Source: VXNJ01 sp965249595
GTDB taxonomy: Bacteria; Chloroflexota; UBA11872; VXNJ01
DNA length: 64,000 nucleotides
Direction of reading: 5' to 3'
Assembly: GCA_965249595.1 (NCBI GenBank)
Contig: OZ252242.1
Span: forward strand, 682,001-746,000
Shown: positions 26,096 to 34,400 of the stretch, piece after piece
How the letters are laid out: the number at the start of each line of letters is the position of its first letter
How positions within the stretch are numbered: the stretch's first letter is position 1
Made by a program: the position numbers and the translations under genes
Notes under the pieces: model-generated
The model's database searches: none
Told to the model about the DNA's origin: nothing
Seen by the model: the letters and a program-made list of their open reading frames with translations, nothing else

Positions 26096-27745
26096 ATGGC
26101 GGGCCCGCCAATTGAGCGGCAGCGTTCACTCTCGCTAGGTAGTCGCGGCGACGCCTTGGCTCGGTTGTCGGAAGGACTATTGGACGTATTGGTGGTCGGT
26201 GGCGGGATCACCGGGTGCGGGGTGGCCCTGCAGTGCGCCGCCCGCGGATTGGCCACCGGACTGGTTGAGGCCGGCGATTTCGCCGGCGGTACATCGTCGC
26301 GATCAACCAAACTGATTCACGGCGGGTTGCGCTATTTGCAGCATTTCGAATTTGATCTGGTGGCCGAATCGGCCCACGAGCGCAAACACCTGGCCCAACT
26401 GGCGCCCGGGTTGGTTAGCGAATTCCCGTTCCTGCTCCCCTTCTACGGCAACCCATGGCAGGCGGCGCGTCTCCGGGCCGGACTCACCACCTATGACTTG
26501 ATGGGTGGCTTTGGCGGTCATTCGCGCAATGTCGGGGTGTCGCACCGCGATCTTCTTGCAAATTTCCGGCCGGTCCTGGAAGGTGGTGCCCGCGGCGCAT
26601 TTAAGTATTGGGACGCCTTAACCGATGATTCCCGGTTGACCATCCAGGTGGCCAAGACGGCGGCCTCGCTTGGAGCGAGCCTGGCCAATTACGCCCGGGT
26701 GTTATCGATCGAAAAAGCCAGTGGACACCATAGGTTAGTCGTCGCCGATCAATTCGGCGGCGGCGAGATAACCCTGTCGGCCCGCCGCGTGGTTCTGGCT
26801 TGTGGGATCTGGCTCGACGAGTTAATGACTCTTGACGACCCTGATTGGGAGCCGGTACTGGCACCGGCCAAAGGCATTCACATCTTCATCGAGCAATCAT
26901 CTGACCTGCCGCGGAATACCGCATTTACGCTCTCAGCACCGTCCGACGGGCGATTGATATTTGCGATTCCCTGGTATGGGCGGCTCATGGTGGGCACCAC
27001 CGACACCGCCTACCGGGGGCCGCTCGACGAGCCTTTGCCCGATGCTGACGGTGTCAATTACCTGCTCGAGGCGGTTTCCGCACGCCTCCCCCAGCTGGGA
27101 CTCGAGCGTCGCAATGTAATTGGCGCCCAGGCTGGAATTAGGCCCTTGATTCGCCAACCCGGGGCCGCCCTCGAAGTTACTTCGCGGCGCGAGAAGTTTC
27201 TGCGCTCGGCCAGCGGCCTGTTGGCTGTCGGGGGAGGCAAGTTGACCACCTATCGCCAAATTGCCCGTCGCCTGTCCGACCTAGTGTTGGCTGAACTGGG
27301 TGACTTTGGGGAGCAACCCGACGGAGCCGATACCAGCCAAATCCCGGTAAATCGGCGAATTGGGGACCCACCGCGAACGGTCGGATGCTCGGTGGCCGAC
27401 CCTGAGCCTGACGAATTGTTGGCGATCGTCTACGGTGAAGGCGAAAGCGAGGTTCGGCGCATTGCTGGCCACGATGGCGGTCGGACGTTGCCGGGCTGCG
27501 ATGTGCTCAGCGCCGAGGTGACCTACGCCGTAGCCCATGAAATGGTGCAAACCCCGGAGGACCTATTGGCGCGGCGGCGGCGCACGCTGCTGGTGGGGGC
27601 CGACAACGGAGCGGCGGCGGCCCGGCCGACGGCCGATCAACTGGCCGGACTATTGGGCCGCTCACCGGAATGGGCCAGCCGCAGCGCGGCCGAATACTTA
27701 GCCGGGGTTACCCGCCTGCACGGTTGGAAACAAGCCGGTAGCTAA
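26096..27745 (+). CDS. glpD: Glycerol-3-phosphate dehydrogenase, FAD type
   Basis: About 549 residues. A membrane-associated flavoenzyme oxidising glycerol 3-phosphate to dihydroxyacetone phosphate and passing electrons to quinone. The FAD-binding motif is LVVGGGITGCGVALQCAARG, followed by GGTSSRSTKLIHGGLRYL, a family signature, and GTTDTAYRG and GGKLTTYRQIA later. The C-terminal GlpD domain with HEMVQTPEDLLARRR is complete. I start at ATG 26096; earlier in-frame ATGs at 26036 and 26045 fall in the leader of the divergent oxidoreductase. It has no glpK or glpF neighbour. The 3' end overlaps the convergent methyltransferase gene by four bases. Confidence 0.92.
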   Translation: MAGPPIERQRSLSLGSRGDALARLSEGLLDVLVVGGGITGCGVALQCAARGLATGLVEAGDFAGGTSSRSTKLIHGGLRYLQHFEFDLVAESAHERKHLAQLAPGLVSEFPFLLPFYGNPWQAARLRAGLTTYDLMGGFGGHSRNVGVSHRDLLANFRPVLEGGARGAFKYWDALTDDSRLTIQVAKTAASLGASLANYARVLSIEKASGHHRLVVADQFGGGEITLSARRVVLACGIWLDELMTLDDPDWEPVLAPAKGIHIFIEQSSDLPRNTAFTLSAPSDGRLIFAIPWYGRLMVGTTDTAYRGPLDEPLPDADGVNYLLEAVSARLPQLGLERRNVIGAQAGIRPLIRQPGAALEVTSRREKFLRSASGLLAVGGGKLTTYRQIARRLSDLVLAELGDFGEQPDGADTSQIPVNRRIGDPPRTVGCSVADPEPDELLAIVYGEGESEVRRIAGHDGGRTLPGCDVLSAEVTYAVAHEMVQTPEDLLARRRRTLLVGADNGAAAARPTADQLAGLLGRSPEWASRSAAEYLAGVTRLHGWKQAGS

Positions 27746-28563
27746 GTGGCGCCGTTACGGTGGCGAGCTTCCAATATCAGCTTGTCGCTTTGCGACATGA
27801 GCGGGGAGAGCGCGAAGTCGCCGGCCTCGGCAACGATCTCTAAGCCGGCCATGGTCAATTGCATGGCGAGCTCACCGGGGTAGACCGGCCGCGTCTTGTA
27901 CTCAAAGATGATCGTGTTTTCGCGCGTCCGTTCGGTGCGCGGCGGCGCGAATTCGTGGTGAAACATGATCCGCTGGAAATTTGGGTCCACGATCGTGGTC
28001 CCCTTGTACTGAAGCGTCTCATTCAAGTTCTTGTTAAACACGTGGCGCGGACGTTCCTTTTGGACGTGATACCTTCCGGCACACTCCAAATAGGGCGATT
28101 GCTTGTAGGTGATAAACAACGAGCCGTCGGGGGCCAGATGATCGGCGCAAGCCTTCAGCGTAGCGCCGACATCGGCTGGATCGAGCAGGTGGGCGAGTGA
28201 ATCGGCACCGATAAGGACGAGATTGAAATCCTTACGCCGCAACTTGAACGACTGCATCTGGCGGCGGTAAAAAAGCGCCCGCTTGTTTAGTTCAAGGTGC
28301 TCAGCCTTGGCCTTGGCCAACTTGACCATTTCCGGGTCAAAGTCAATACCGGTGACCCGGTAACCAGCCTCGGCCAGCGGTATTGCAACCCGCCCGGTAC
28401 CACAGGCGACATCGAGGATGTGCGGGTCGCCGCGGTCTTCGGCAAGTTTGATGTACATCGGCACATCGCCGCGGAAATCACCGGTTAAGGCTTCGTAAAA
28501 GTGGGTAAATTCGGTCGGCCAGGCGGGCAGGCCGTCCGGATCGGAAACGGGACTAACAGCCAA
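27742..28563 (-). CDS. Class I SAM-dependent methyltransferase
   Basis: A 273-residue Rossmann-fold methyltransferase. Motif I is ILDVACGTGRVAIPLAEAGY, the acidic motif II residue is in VTGIDFDPEMV, and LVLIGADSLAHL and PDGSLFITYKQ give motifs III-IV. The C-terminal half forms extra beta strands (HHEFAPPRTE...IIFEYKTRPV), as in methyltransferases acting on small metabolites or sugars. It begins at TTG 28563, with no strong ribosome-binding site. The acceptor substrate is unknown. Confidence 0.85.
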   Translation of the reverse strand: MAVSPVSDPDGLPAWPTEFTHFYEALTGDFRGDVPMYIKLAEDRGDPHILDVACGTGRVAIPLAEAGYRVTGIDFDPEMVKLAKAKAEHLELNKRALFYRRQMQSFKLRRKDFNLVLIGADSLAHLLDPADVGATLKACADHLAPDGSLFITYKQSPYLECAGRYHVQKERPRHVFNKNLNETLQYKGTTIVDPNFQRIMFHHEFAPPRTERTRENTIIFEYKTRPVYPGELAMQLTMAGLEIVAEAGDFALSPLMSQSDKLILEARHRNGAT

Positions 28564-28655
28564 TAGTAAATTCTCTTTGTGACTCGGGTGGAACTTCGTG
28601 GCGGCACCCTAGGGCGCTAATGATTTTCGGAAAAAGGTTTACCATTAGCGCGAGA

Positions 28656-28727
28656 AGGAGTGTAGCTCAGTGGCAGAGCAGCGGTCTCCAAAACCGTCGG
28701 TCGGGGGTTCGAGTCCCTCCACTCCTG
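28656..28727 (+). tRNA. tRNA-Trp (CCA)
   Basis: A complete cloverleaf starting AGGAGTGTAGCTCAGTGG. The anticodon loop is CTCCAAA (anticodon CCA), the T-arm GGGTTCGAGTCCC and the acceptor CACTCCT with discriminator G; CCA is not encoded. It is five bases upstream of tRNA-Leu, so both come from one transcript. The usual secE-nusG neighbours are absent. Confidence 0.95.
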
Positions 28728-28732
28728 CCTGG

Positions 28733-28816
28733 GCCGAAGTGGCGGAATTGGCAGACGCGCTGGTCTCAAAAACCAGTGAGGGCAACCTCGTGTCGGTTCG
28801 AACCCGACCTTCGGCA
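28733..28816 (+). tRNA. tRNA-Leu (CAA)
   Basis: A class II tRNA with a long variable arm. Acceptor GCCGAAG pairs with CTTCGGC (discriminator A), the anticodon loop is CTCAAAA on stem CTGGT/ACCAG, the variable arm is GAGGGCAACCTC and the T-arm GGTTCGAACCC. Reads UUG codons, which are plentiful in the genes of this window. Confidence 0.95.
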
Positions 28817-28842
28817 CCCGAGCAACGTCGGGTGCTATCCAG

Positions 28843-29067
28843 TTATTGGCCGTCGATCTCTGGGATATCCAGGTCCATTCCTGGATAGATCGTGCTCGGG
28901 TCGGCACCGTCAAAGCGCCATTTGTTCTTTTGGAAGATGATCTCCCACTTTGATTCATCGCCATACTCACGACCGGCAATCGAGCGAACCGTTTCGCGCG
29001 GCATGACCTTCACCGTTTTGCGAACTGGCAAGTCGGCGGTCGACTTCTTTTTGCCGAAAAACCCCAA
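28843..29067 (-). CDS. Small LysM-domain protein
   Basis: A 74-residue protein made almost entirely of one LysM-like module. RETVRSIAGREYGDESKWEI corresponds to the GDTL-x-x-IA-x-x-yGd helix-loop, and PSTIYPGMDLDIPEI to the conserved P-x-lIyPGq-x-L-x-IP end. The N-terminus (MGFFGKKKS) is basic, without a signal peptide. TTG start at 29067, preceded by an AAGGGGAAG purine run. Similar short LysM proteins occur as cytoplasmic stress proteins or peptidoglycan binders. It lies opposite the tRNA pair. Confidence 0.75.
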   Translation of the reverse strand: MGFFGKKKSTADLPVRKTVKVMPRETVRSIAGREYGDESKWEIIFQKNKWRFDGADPSTIYPGMDLDIPEIDGQ

Positions 29068-29186
29068 TTTCCGCTTCCCCTTCTACAGTCGTTTATCGGG
29101 CAAGACTGCCGCGACGTCCGACGGCGAAAAGCATTCTAAGCACCAGAACCCAAAATCTGGTGACAGTAATCGGAATTGAATCCTTG

Positions 29187-30008
29187 ATGCCTGACTCGTT
29201 CAATCAGCGCTTGCGGGTCGCCAACGCCACCAGCGGCGGTTTGCTCTGCGTGGGCCTTGACCCCGACCCCAATCGGATGCCGGCGCACCTGCCGCGGGAT
29301 ATCGGCGGGGTCGAGTATTTCCTCGATTCGGTGGTGGCCGCAACCTCGCAATGGGCGAGTGCCTACAAACCGAACTGGGCATTCTTCTTGGCCCTTGGCC
29401 CAGCAGGGATTGAATTGCTGGCCGGCCTGCGACAGCGAATACCGACCGGGCGATTGCTGATCGGCGATGGCAAATGGGGCGATATCGGTAATACAACCGA
29501 TCGCTTCGCCCAAGCCCGGGATGCATTCGGCTTAGATGCCGTAACCGCTACCCCCTACATGGGTTGGGATGCAATAGCTGGTCTCTGCCGCCAAAGCGAT
29601 CGCGGGGTGTTCGTGGTTTGTCGTTCGTCGAATCCCAGCGGCGGACGGATCCAGTCGATATCTGATGGCGGAGATCCACTCTTTCTACAGATTGCTCGCG
29701 AGGTGGCGGCCAACAATGACCTCGACAACTGCGGGTTGGTGCTCGGCGCCACCGACCCAGACGACTTGGGTTCAGCCCGCCGGGCGGCGCCCGGCACGTC
29801 GACACTCATCCCTGGCATCGGCCCGCAAGGCGGGGAACTGGCCCGTGTATTGGCGAACCTGCCCGAAGGCGACCGCTTCGGAGGGACGCTTATCAACGCC
29901 GGCCGAGCGGTACTTTACGCCGCCAACGGCCACGAATTTGCGGCGGCCGCCGGGCGGGCTGCGGCGGAGTTGGGCGAGCGGATAAACGAAGCGCGCGAGT
30001 CTCTGTAG
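29187..30008 (+). CDS. pyrF: Orotidine 5'-phosphate decarboxylase (type 2)
   Basis: A 273-residue TIM-barrel enzyme catalysing the last step of UMP synthesis. The longer type 2 (archaeal/mycobacterial) form is shown by SGGLLCVGLDPDPNRMP and by the catalytic loop GDGKWGDIGNT, which keeps the D-x-K-x-x-D charged network. TATPYMGWDAI and VLGATDPDDLG follow, and the phosphate-binding end is FGGTLINAGRAVLYA. I place the start at ATG 29187, which gives the usual short lead to the first strand; a GTG at 29160 is possible. No other pyr gene is adjacent. Confidence 0.9.
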   Translation: MPDSFNQRLRVANATSGGLLCVGLDPDPNRMPAHLPRDIGGVEYFLDSVVAATSQWASAYKPNWAFFLALGPAGIELLAGLRQRIPTGRLLIGDGKWGDIGNTTDRFAQARDAFGLDAVTATPYMGWDAIAGLCRQSDRGVFVVCRSSNPSGGRIQSISDGGDPLFLQIAREVAANNDLDNCGLVLGATDPDDLGSARRAAPGTSTLIPGIGPQGGELARVLANLPEGDRFGGTLINAGRAVLYAANGHEFAAAAGRAAAELGERINEARESL

Positions 30009-30079
30009 ACTTACTGTCCGCGGGCGAATTGAACAGGGACGGAAAGCACCCGTGCCGTCGGTCGCCCAAAGGAAACGCC

Positions 30080-30156
30080 GGGCGCATAGCTCAGCTGGCT
30101 AGAGCGCCACGTTGACATCGTGGAGGTCACAGGTTCAAGTCCTGTTGCGCCCACCA
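30080..30156 (+). tRNA. tRNA-Val (GAC)
   Basis: The cloverleaf starts GGGCGCATAGCTCAGC. The anticodon loop is TTGACAT (GAC) on stem CCACG/CGTGG, the T-arm GGTTCAAGTCC and the acceptor GCGCCC, then A and an encoded CCA. Same body as the tRNA-Val(CAC) at 17.8 kb. Confidence 0.96.
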
Positions 30157-30585
30157 GGGACCGGCGATTCGAAATCATGCAGCGCTTATTTCGCTTGCCA
30201 CGAATTTGAATTGGCGCCGGATTGCGGGCCCGGACCACCGATTCGAATCGACCCCGGAACGCCCACATTCATCAGGCTGCGCATGCGCTGGTACACACGG
30301 CACGCTGATGAGCCACTATACACACCCCGTACGTATGTATTCGATTGTTGAGGATATTCGCCAGCCCAAGCTTGGGAATTTCCAACCAAAAAGAGCCACT
30401 TGACGGATAATCCCAAGGTTTAGTTGGGGGTGGCACGCCCGATTTTCTCGCAGCGCGCCAACCGTTTAAGGCAGAATTTTGCACCGGCAAGTTCCGCCCG
30501 ATCGGCCGAGCCGAAATTAAACTCTGGCGGGATCAATTACTTGTCCAAATCAAAATCTCTTGCGGATTTCTAATAGGAGCAGCAC
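30157..30585. other. Intergenic region after tRNA-Val
   Basis: About 430 bases with no protein-like frame and no recognised RNA family. Composition falls to about 50 percent GC. The last 60 bases upstream of the 67-codon gene are AT-rich and probably hold its promoter. Confidence 0.4.
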
Positions 30586-30789
30586 GTGGCATATTCAGTT
30601 GTGAGCAACAAATCGGGGAAGACGTACTTCCTACACTCGCGCGACGTCGAGTTGAACGGTGGCCGGATTCAGACGATTTACTACTTCGCCGGCGACGCCC
30701 GTCCGAACGCTCTTGACGGCTTGCCCGATGGCTACGAAGTAACGGAGAACGCTCGAACTGGATTGCCTATCCTGCGCAAAAAGCGGTAG
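30586..30789 (+). CDS. Conserved small protein, 67 residues
   Basis: GTG start seven bases after an AGGAG site. The short basic protein resembles a conserved small family seen in several bacterial phyla, with the pattern K-SGKTYFLHSRDVEL-x-GGR-QTIYYFA in its first half and DGLPDGYEVTENARTGLPILRKK at its end. There are no cysteines, no signal and no membrane segment; the predicted fold is a small beta-rich domain. Its role is not known to me. Confidence 0.75.
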   Translation: MAYSVVSNKSGKTYFLHSRDVELNGGRIQTIYYFAGDARPNALDGLPDGYEVTENARTGLPILRKKR

Positions 30790-31213
30790 CCCGCGGCGAC
30801 CAGGCATTCGAATCCGAAAAAATTGGATCTAGAAACCGGGTCGCTCCGCCGCTGAGCTTGAAGGCCGTTTTGGAAAATTGGCGCGGTCGCTAAGTGCTAT
30901 TGATTTGCGGGTGCCTTTCGGGAGTACCGCCAAATGGTGCAAACGGACCGCAGTTTGGTCCCCGCCAGGGACGCCAGCAGAGTGACAATCATGCCGCTAA
31001 TGAAAAGCTGGCTGGATTGCCATGACCATCTGGCTGGGTAGCGGCTGAGCGCTTGAGGGCGCCGTATACGGTCCGACCGGCAGGCTAACTTTTTGAGCCT
31101 TTAAACCGGTCAATTAAAGCAGCGTTTGTCTCGGAAGAGGGTTGTTTAGCGGTCTTCGGACTTCATTCGCAACTTCAATCGACGTGCGGTCGGAGCCATT
31201 GTCGACAGGGGCC
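30790..31213. other. Intergenic region, no gene seen
   Basis: About 420 bases between the 67-codon gene and the convergent pterin dehydratase gene. It contains a short hairpin (GGACC-7-GGTCC near 30946-30962) but no T-tract, no recognisable RNA gene and no frame with family resemblance. Confidence 0.4.
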
Positions 31214-31513
31214 CTAGACCAACTTGTTGAGGCGCGCCGCCAGCTGGAAGTCCAATTCCGTCAATCCGCCGGCGCTATGGGTGCTCACCGCGATCGAAAC
31301 CCGGCGGTAGCGAATATCAATGTCGGGATGGTGGTTGAGGTCTTCGGCGATGGCCGCCACATTCCCTACGAACGCGATCGCATCGACGAAGGTGGCGAAT
31401 TCAAACGTTCGCCCAATTTCCATCCCTTTCTGGGACCATCCGGCCACCTCCTGCAGCCGACCGGCGATTTCAGTCGAATTTAATAATGCGGGCATGGCGG
31501 CAGTCCTGTTCAC
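31214..31513 (-). CDS. phhB: 4a-hydroxytetrahydrobiopterin dehydratase (pterin dehydratase)
   Basis: A 99-residue member of the PCD/DCoH family. Its signature is the active-site cluster EDLNHHPDIDI followed by YRRVSIAVSTHSAGGLTELDFQLA. The enzyme recycles oxidised pterin after aromatic-amino-acid hydroxylases; in bacteria lacking these, homologues are associated with molybdopterin or folate metabolism. No phenylalanine hydroxylase is in the window, while Moco genes are. The start may be the internal ATG at 31495 rather than 31513. Confidence 0.9.
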   Translation of the reverse strand: MNRTAAMPALLNSTEIAGRLQEVAGWSQKGMEIGRTFEFATFVDAIAFVGNVAAIAEDLNHHPDIDIRYRRVSIAVSTHSAGGLTELDFQLAARLNKLV

Positions 31514-31571
31514 TTTGTAGAATCCAATCGCCGAAATTATCAGGCGAGCAGATCGACTGGGGACCTCGGGG

Positions 31572-31835
31572 ATGACCTACATAATCACCGATTCGTGTAT
31601 TGGGACCAAAGATGCCTCGTGCGTTGACGTGTGCCCGGTCGACTGCATTCATCCACGGCCAGACGAAGATGAATTCGACAAGGTCGAGATGATCTACATC
31701 GACCCGATCGAATGCATCGACTGCGGGGCCTGCGAACCGGCCTGCCCAGTCGAAGCGATATTTCCTGACTTTGACTTGCCTGACGACAAATCGGAGTGGC
31801 TGGCGGTCAACGCCGACTACTTCAAAACCGACTGA
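31572..31835 (+). CDS. Seven-iron type ferredoxin
   Basis: An 87-residue acidic electron carrier. The first cluster region is SCIGTKDASCVDVCPVDCIH and the second is CIDCGACEPACPVEAIF, a complete CxxCxxCxxxCP [4Fe-4S] motif. The longer C-x7-C spacing in the first half is that of FdxA-like ferredoxins carrying a [3Fe-4S] plus a [4Fe-4S] cluster. The C-terminal extension (DKSEWLAVNADYF) is also typical. The start is ATG 31572. A hairpin after the stop separates it from the CoA transferase gene. Confidence 0.92.
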   Translation: MTYIITDSCIGTKDASCVDVCPVDCIHPRPDEDEFDKVEMIYIDPIECIDCGACEPACPVEAIFPDFDLPDDKSEWLAVNADYFKTD

Positions 31836-31842
31836 GCCTTCA

Positions 31843-31861
31843 GGCGGCCGTAAAGGCCGCC
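31843..31861 (+). terminator. GC hairpin after ferredoxin gene
   Basis: GGCGGCC and GGCCGCC form a perfect 7-bp stem around a GTAAA loop, seven bases after the ferredoxin stop and 25 bases before the CoA transferase start. There is no T-run, so it may be a weak terminator or an RNA-stabilising hairpin. Confidence 0.5.
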
Positions 31862-31886
31862 GGCGGGTTGTGATGCCGAGCCCCGG

Positions 31887-33086
31887 GTGAACGGCGCCGA
31901 GAAGTTCCTCGATGGGGTCACGGTTCTTGACTTCTCGCGTGTGCTGGCTGGGCCGTTCTGCACGATGACGTTGGGCGACCTGGGCGCCCGGGTCATCAAA
32001 GTTGAATCACCGAGCGGCGACGAAGCGCGTGGCATGGGCCCGTTCTTAAAGGGCGAGAGCCTTTACTTTGCCTCAATCAATCGTGGCAAGCAGAGCGTAG
32101 CCCTCAATCTGAAAGATGAGAGGGCCCTCGCGGCGACGAAAGAATTGGCCGCCCATGCCGATGTGCTGGTTGAAAATTACCGCCCCGGAGCGATGACCCG
32201 GTTGGGCTTGGGTTATGACGAGATAGCCGCTGCCAATCCTGGAATCGTTTATCTCTCGCTGTCCGGTTTCGGTCAGGTTGGCCCGTATGCTCAGCGCGGG
32301 GCCTATGACGTGATCGTCCAGGCGCTGTCCGGGTTGATGAGCATCACCGGTCCACAAGACGGCCCACCGACCCGGGTTGGCGCCTCCCTGGGGGATCTGG
32401 TGCCTGCCCTTTACGGGGTGAGCGCTGTACTGGCGGCTCTCTACCATCGCAACTCCAGCGGACGCGGCACACACATCGACTTGGCGATGCTGGATTCAGT
32501 CTTCGCGGTTCTGGAGAACGCGTTGGCTCGTTACCAGGCCAGCGGCGAGAACCCACGTCCAATCGGCAACCGCCACCCATCGATTGCTCCCTTTTCGACA
32601 TTTAGCGCCGCCGACGGGCCGATCGCCATAGCCTGCGGCAACGATGACCTATTTGAGCGCCTGTGCACGGTAATAGACGGACTGGAGCTCTGCAGCGACC
32701 CGCGCTTTGCCTCCAACGCCCTACGCTCAGACAACATAGTCGCCCTGACCGCCGAGATTGAGGGTTGCTTGGCCAGCCGCGATACAGCCCATTGGGAGAC
32801 GCGCCTTTTGGCCGCCGGGGTCCCGGCGGCGCGCGTAAACCAAATCTCGGACCTGTTGGCAGATCCCCACCTCCACGCCCGTGGCATGCTTGCCGAGATT
32901 GAGGTAGCCGGCGGCGCGATAACCATACCGGGAACGCCATTTCGGGCCGACGGATTCGACGATTCGGTGGCCACCCGTTCACCATCGTTGGGTCAGCACA
33001 CCGGTGAAGTGCTAATGGAATTGTCAAATTTGAGTGTCAAAGAACTGGCGGAGATGAAGGCCGCCGGTTGCGCGGTGTGTAGCTGA
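31887..33086 (+). CDS. Family III CoA transferase (CaiB/BaiF)
   Basis: A 399-residue enzyme transferring CoA between carboxylic acids. The family opening is VTVLDFSRVLAGPFCTMTLGDLGARVIKVE. Then come VALNLKDERA, VLVENYRPGAMTRLGLGYD, SLSGFGQVGPYAQRGAYDVI and the substrate-domain helix HIDLAMLDSVFAVLENAL; the catalytic Asp region precedes this. Length is standard. GTG start at 31887, without a clear ribosome-binding site. The pairing of acids is unknown. The lipoprotein gene follows directly, overlapping or abutting the stop codon. Confidence 0.9.
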   Translation: MNGAEKFLDGVTVLDFSRVLAGPFCTMTLGDLGARVIKVESPSGDEARGMGPFLKGESLYFASINRGKQSVALNLKDERALAATKELAAHADVLVENYRPGAMTRLGLGYDEIAAANPGIVYLSLSGFGQVGPYAQRGAYDVIVQALSGLMSITGPQDGPPTRVGASLGDLVPALYGVSAVLAALYHRNSSGRGTHIDLAMLDSVFAVLENALARYQASGENPRPIGNRHPSIAPFSTFSAADGPIAIACGNDDLFERLCTVIDGLELCSDPRFASNALRSDNIVALTAEIEGCLASRDTAHWETRLLAAGVPAARVNQISDLLADPHLHARGMLAEIEVAGGAITIPGTPFRADGFDDSVATRSPSLGQHTGEVLMELSNLSVKELAEMKAAGCAVCS

Positions 33087-33088
33087 CC

Positions 33089-34390
33089 ATTCGACTCCTG
33101 GTATCGCGGCGCCGGCTCCTCCTCGGCGGCGGCGCCGCCGTCGTCGCCAGCCTCGGGGGATGTAACCAATCAGCCTTGGATGCATCCGTTCCCCTGCCGG
33201 CCGCGGTCACGCCAGCCCCAACCGCCGAGCCCAGCATCGAACCATTGGCCACGACCCGGCCAACGGTGCAAGTCCCAACCGCTGAACCGTCGGCAACAAT
33301 TGCGCCGGCGGTGCCAACACCGCCATCGCCACCGGAATTGCGCCTTGCGCTGGCCTGGCCGGACCGGGCTATAGCCGCCTTTGTCGGTGCCCTGCCAAGG
33401 GGAACCAGCGGGGTACAACCGGTGCTTTTGACGCGCGATCCGACTGCGATCGCCCAAATTGCAGGACCGGCCGCCGACGCTCATTTGGTGTCTGCCCTCA
33501 ATCCGCGACTTTTGGCAAATGGCGCCCGCCTCCAACCGTTTAACGAACCGGAATTGGATCGCCGTTTTCATGCCGGGGCACTCGCCAGTGTCAACTCCAA
33601 TGGGCAAAAGCTGATCATGCCCCTGGCTTTGCAGGCCCGCCCATTGGTCTACCGAACCGACGTTCTCAGCGCACCATCGACGCTATCTCAACTGCGAACG
33701 ACAGCCCGACAAATCACCCGCCGGAATGAGCGATTCATCACGTTTGCGGGCCTTGATCTGGCCGCTTCGGTGCACGACCCGCAGTGGTTGCTTTTTGCGG
33801 GGGCGAGCTGCGAACCCGCAAGCGGGTTTTCGCGGTCGGGCGTGGAGGAATTCCGAGCATTCTTCCGCGAACCGGCGAGCGCCTTTCGACGCGATCACCA
33901 CGGCGGCGACTGGCGATTGCCGGCAATCGCGATCGGCCGAGCGGCGATGGCTTTTGCCGACCTGTTCGCCTTGAAAAGCAACTTGGCTGGTAGCGCACTG
34001 TTCGACCAACTGAGCGTGGCCCCGCTTCCGGGCCAGCTGCGGGCCTTAGAGGGCGGCGGCCGGTTGTGCGTCGCGATACCGGCCAGCAGTGGTGAGATGG
34101 CTACAGCAGCGCTCGAACGCCTCAACTGGGCACGCATTTCCAGGGCAGTTGCCAAGGCCGCCGGGATGGCCCCTACGGCAATGGAGGGACTGCTTGGAGT
34201 TGCCAAATCCGACCGGCGAATGTCTTATCTGACTGATTTGGCGACTCCGTTATTTGACTGGCGGCTATGGCCCGGGAAAGACGCCGCCGCCGCCGCCGGG
34301 CTCCTTAATCGGGCACTGGCATTGGGCGAGACGCCGATCTCTGACTTGCTTGCCAATTTCGAAATTAGGCATTGCCCGGCGATCGGTTGA
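33089..34390 (+). CDS. Lipoprotein resembling a solute-binding protein; start codon ATT or CTG
   Basis: About 433 residues. The N-terminus carries an Arg-rich, Tat-like stretch and a hydrophobic helix ending in a lipobox (VSRRRLLLGG...ASLGGC), encoded upstream of the first TTG at 33176. The only candidate starts after the TAG at 33080 are CTG 33083, which would overlap the preceding stop as CTGA, and ATT 33089. After the lipidated Cys is a Pro/Thr/Ala linker of about 60 residues. Then comes a two-lobe-like domain with hallmarks of family 1 solute-binding proteins (LIMPLALQARPLVYRTDVL near residue 175). No permease or ATPase gene is adjacent. The assignment to binding proteins is by eye and moderate. 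Confidence 0.6.
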   Translation: MRLLVSRRRLLLGGGAAVVASLGGCNQSALDASVPLPAAVTPAPTAEPSIEPLATTRPTVQVPTAEPSATIAPAVPTPPSPPELRLALAWPDRAIAAFVGALPRGTSGVQPVLLTRDPTAIAQIAGPAADAHLVSALNPRLLANGARLQPFNEPELDRRFHAGALASVNSNGQKLIMPLALQARPLVYRTDVLSAPSTLSQLRTTARQITRRNERFITFAGLDLAASVHDPQWLLFAGASCEPASGFSRSGVEEFRAFFREPASAFRRDHHGGDWRLPAIAIGRAAMAFADLFALKSNLAGSALFDQLSVAPLPGQLRALEGGGRLCVAIPASSGEMATAALERLNWARISRAVAKAAGMAPTAMEGLLGVAKSDRRMSYLTDLATPLFDWRLWPGKDAAAAAGLLNRALALGETPISDLLANFEIRHCPAIG

Positions 34391-34400
34391 AAATCATGGT

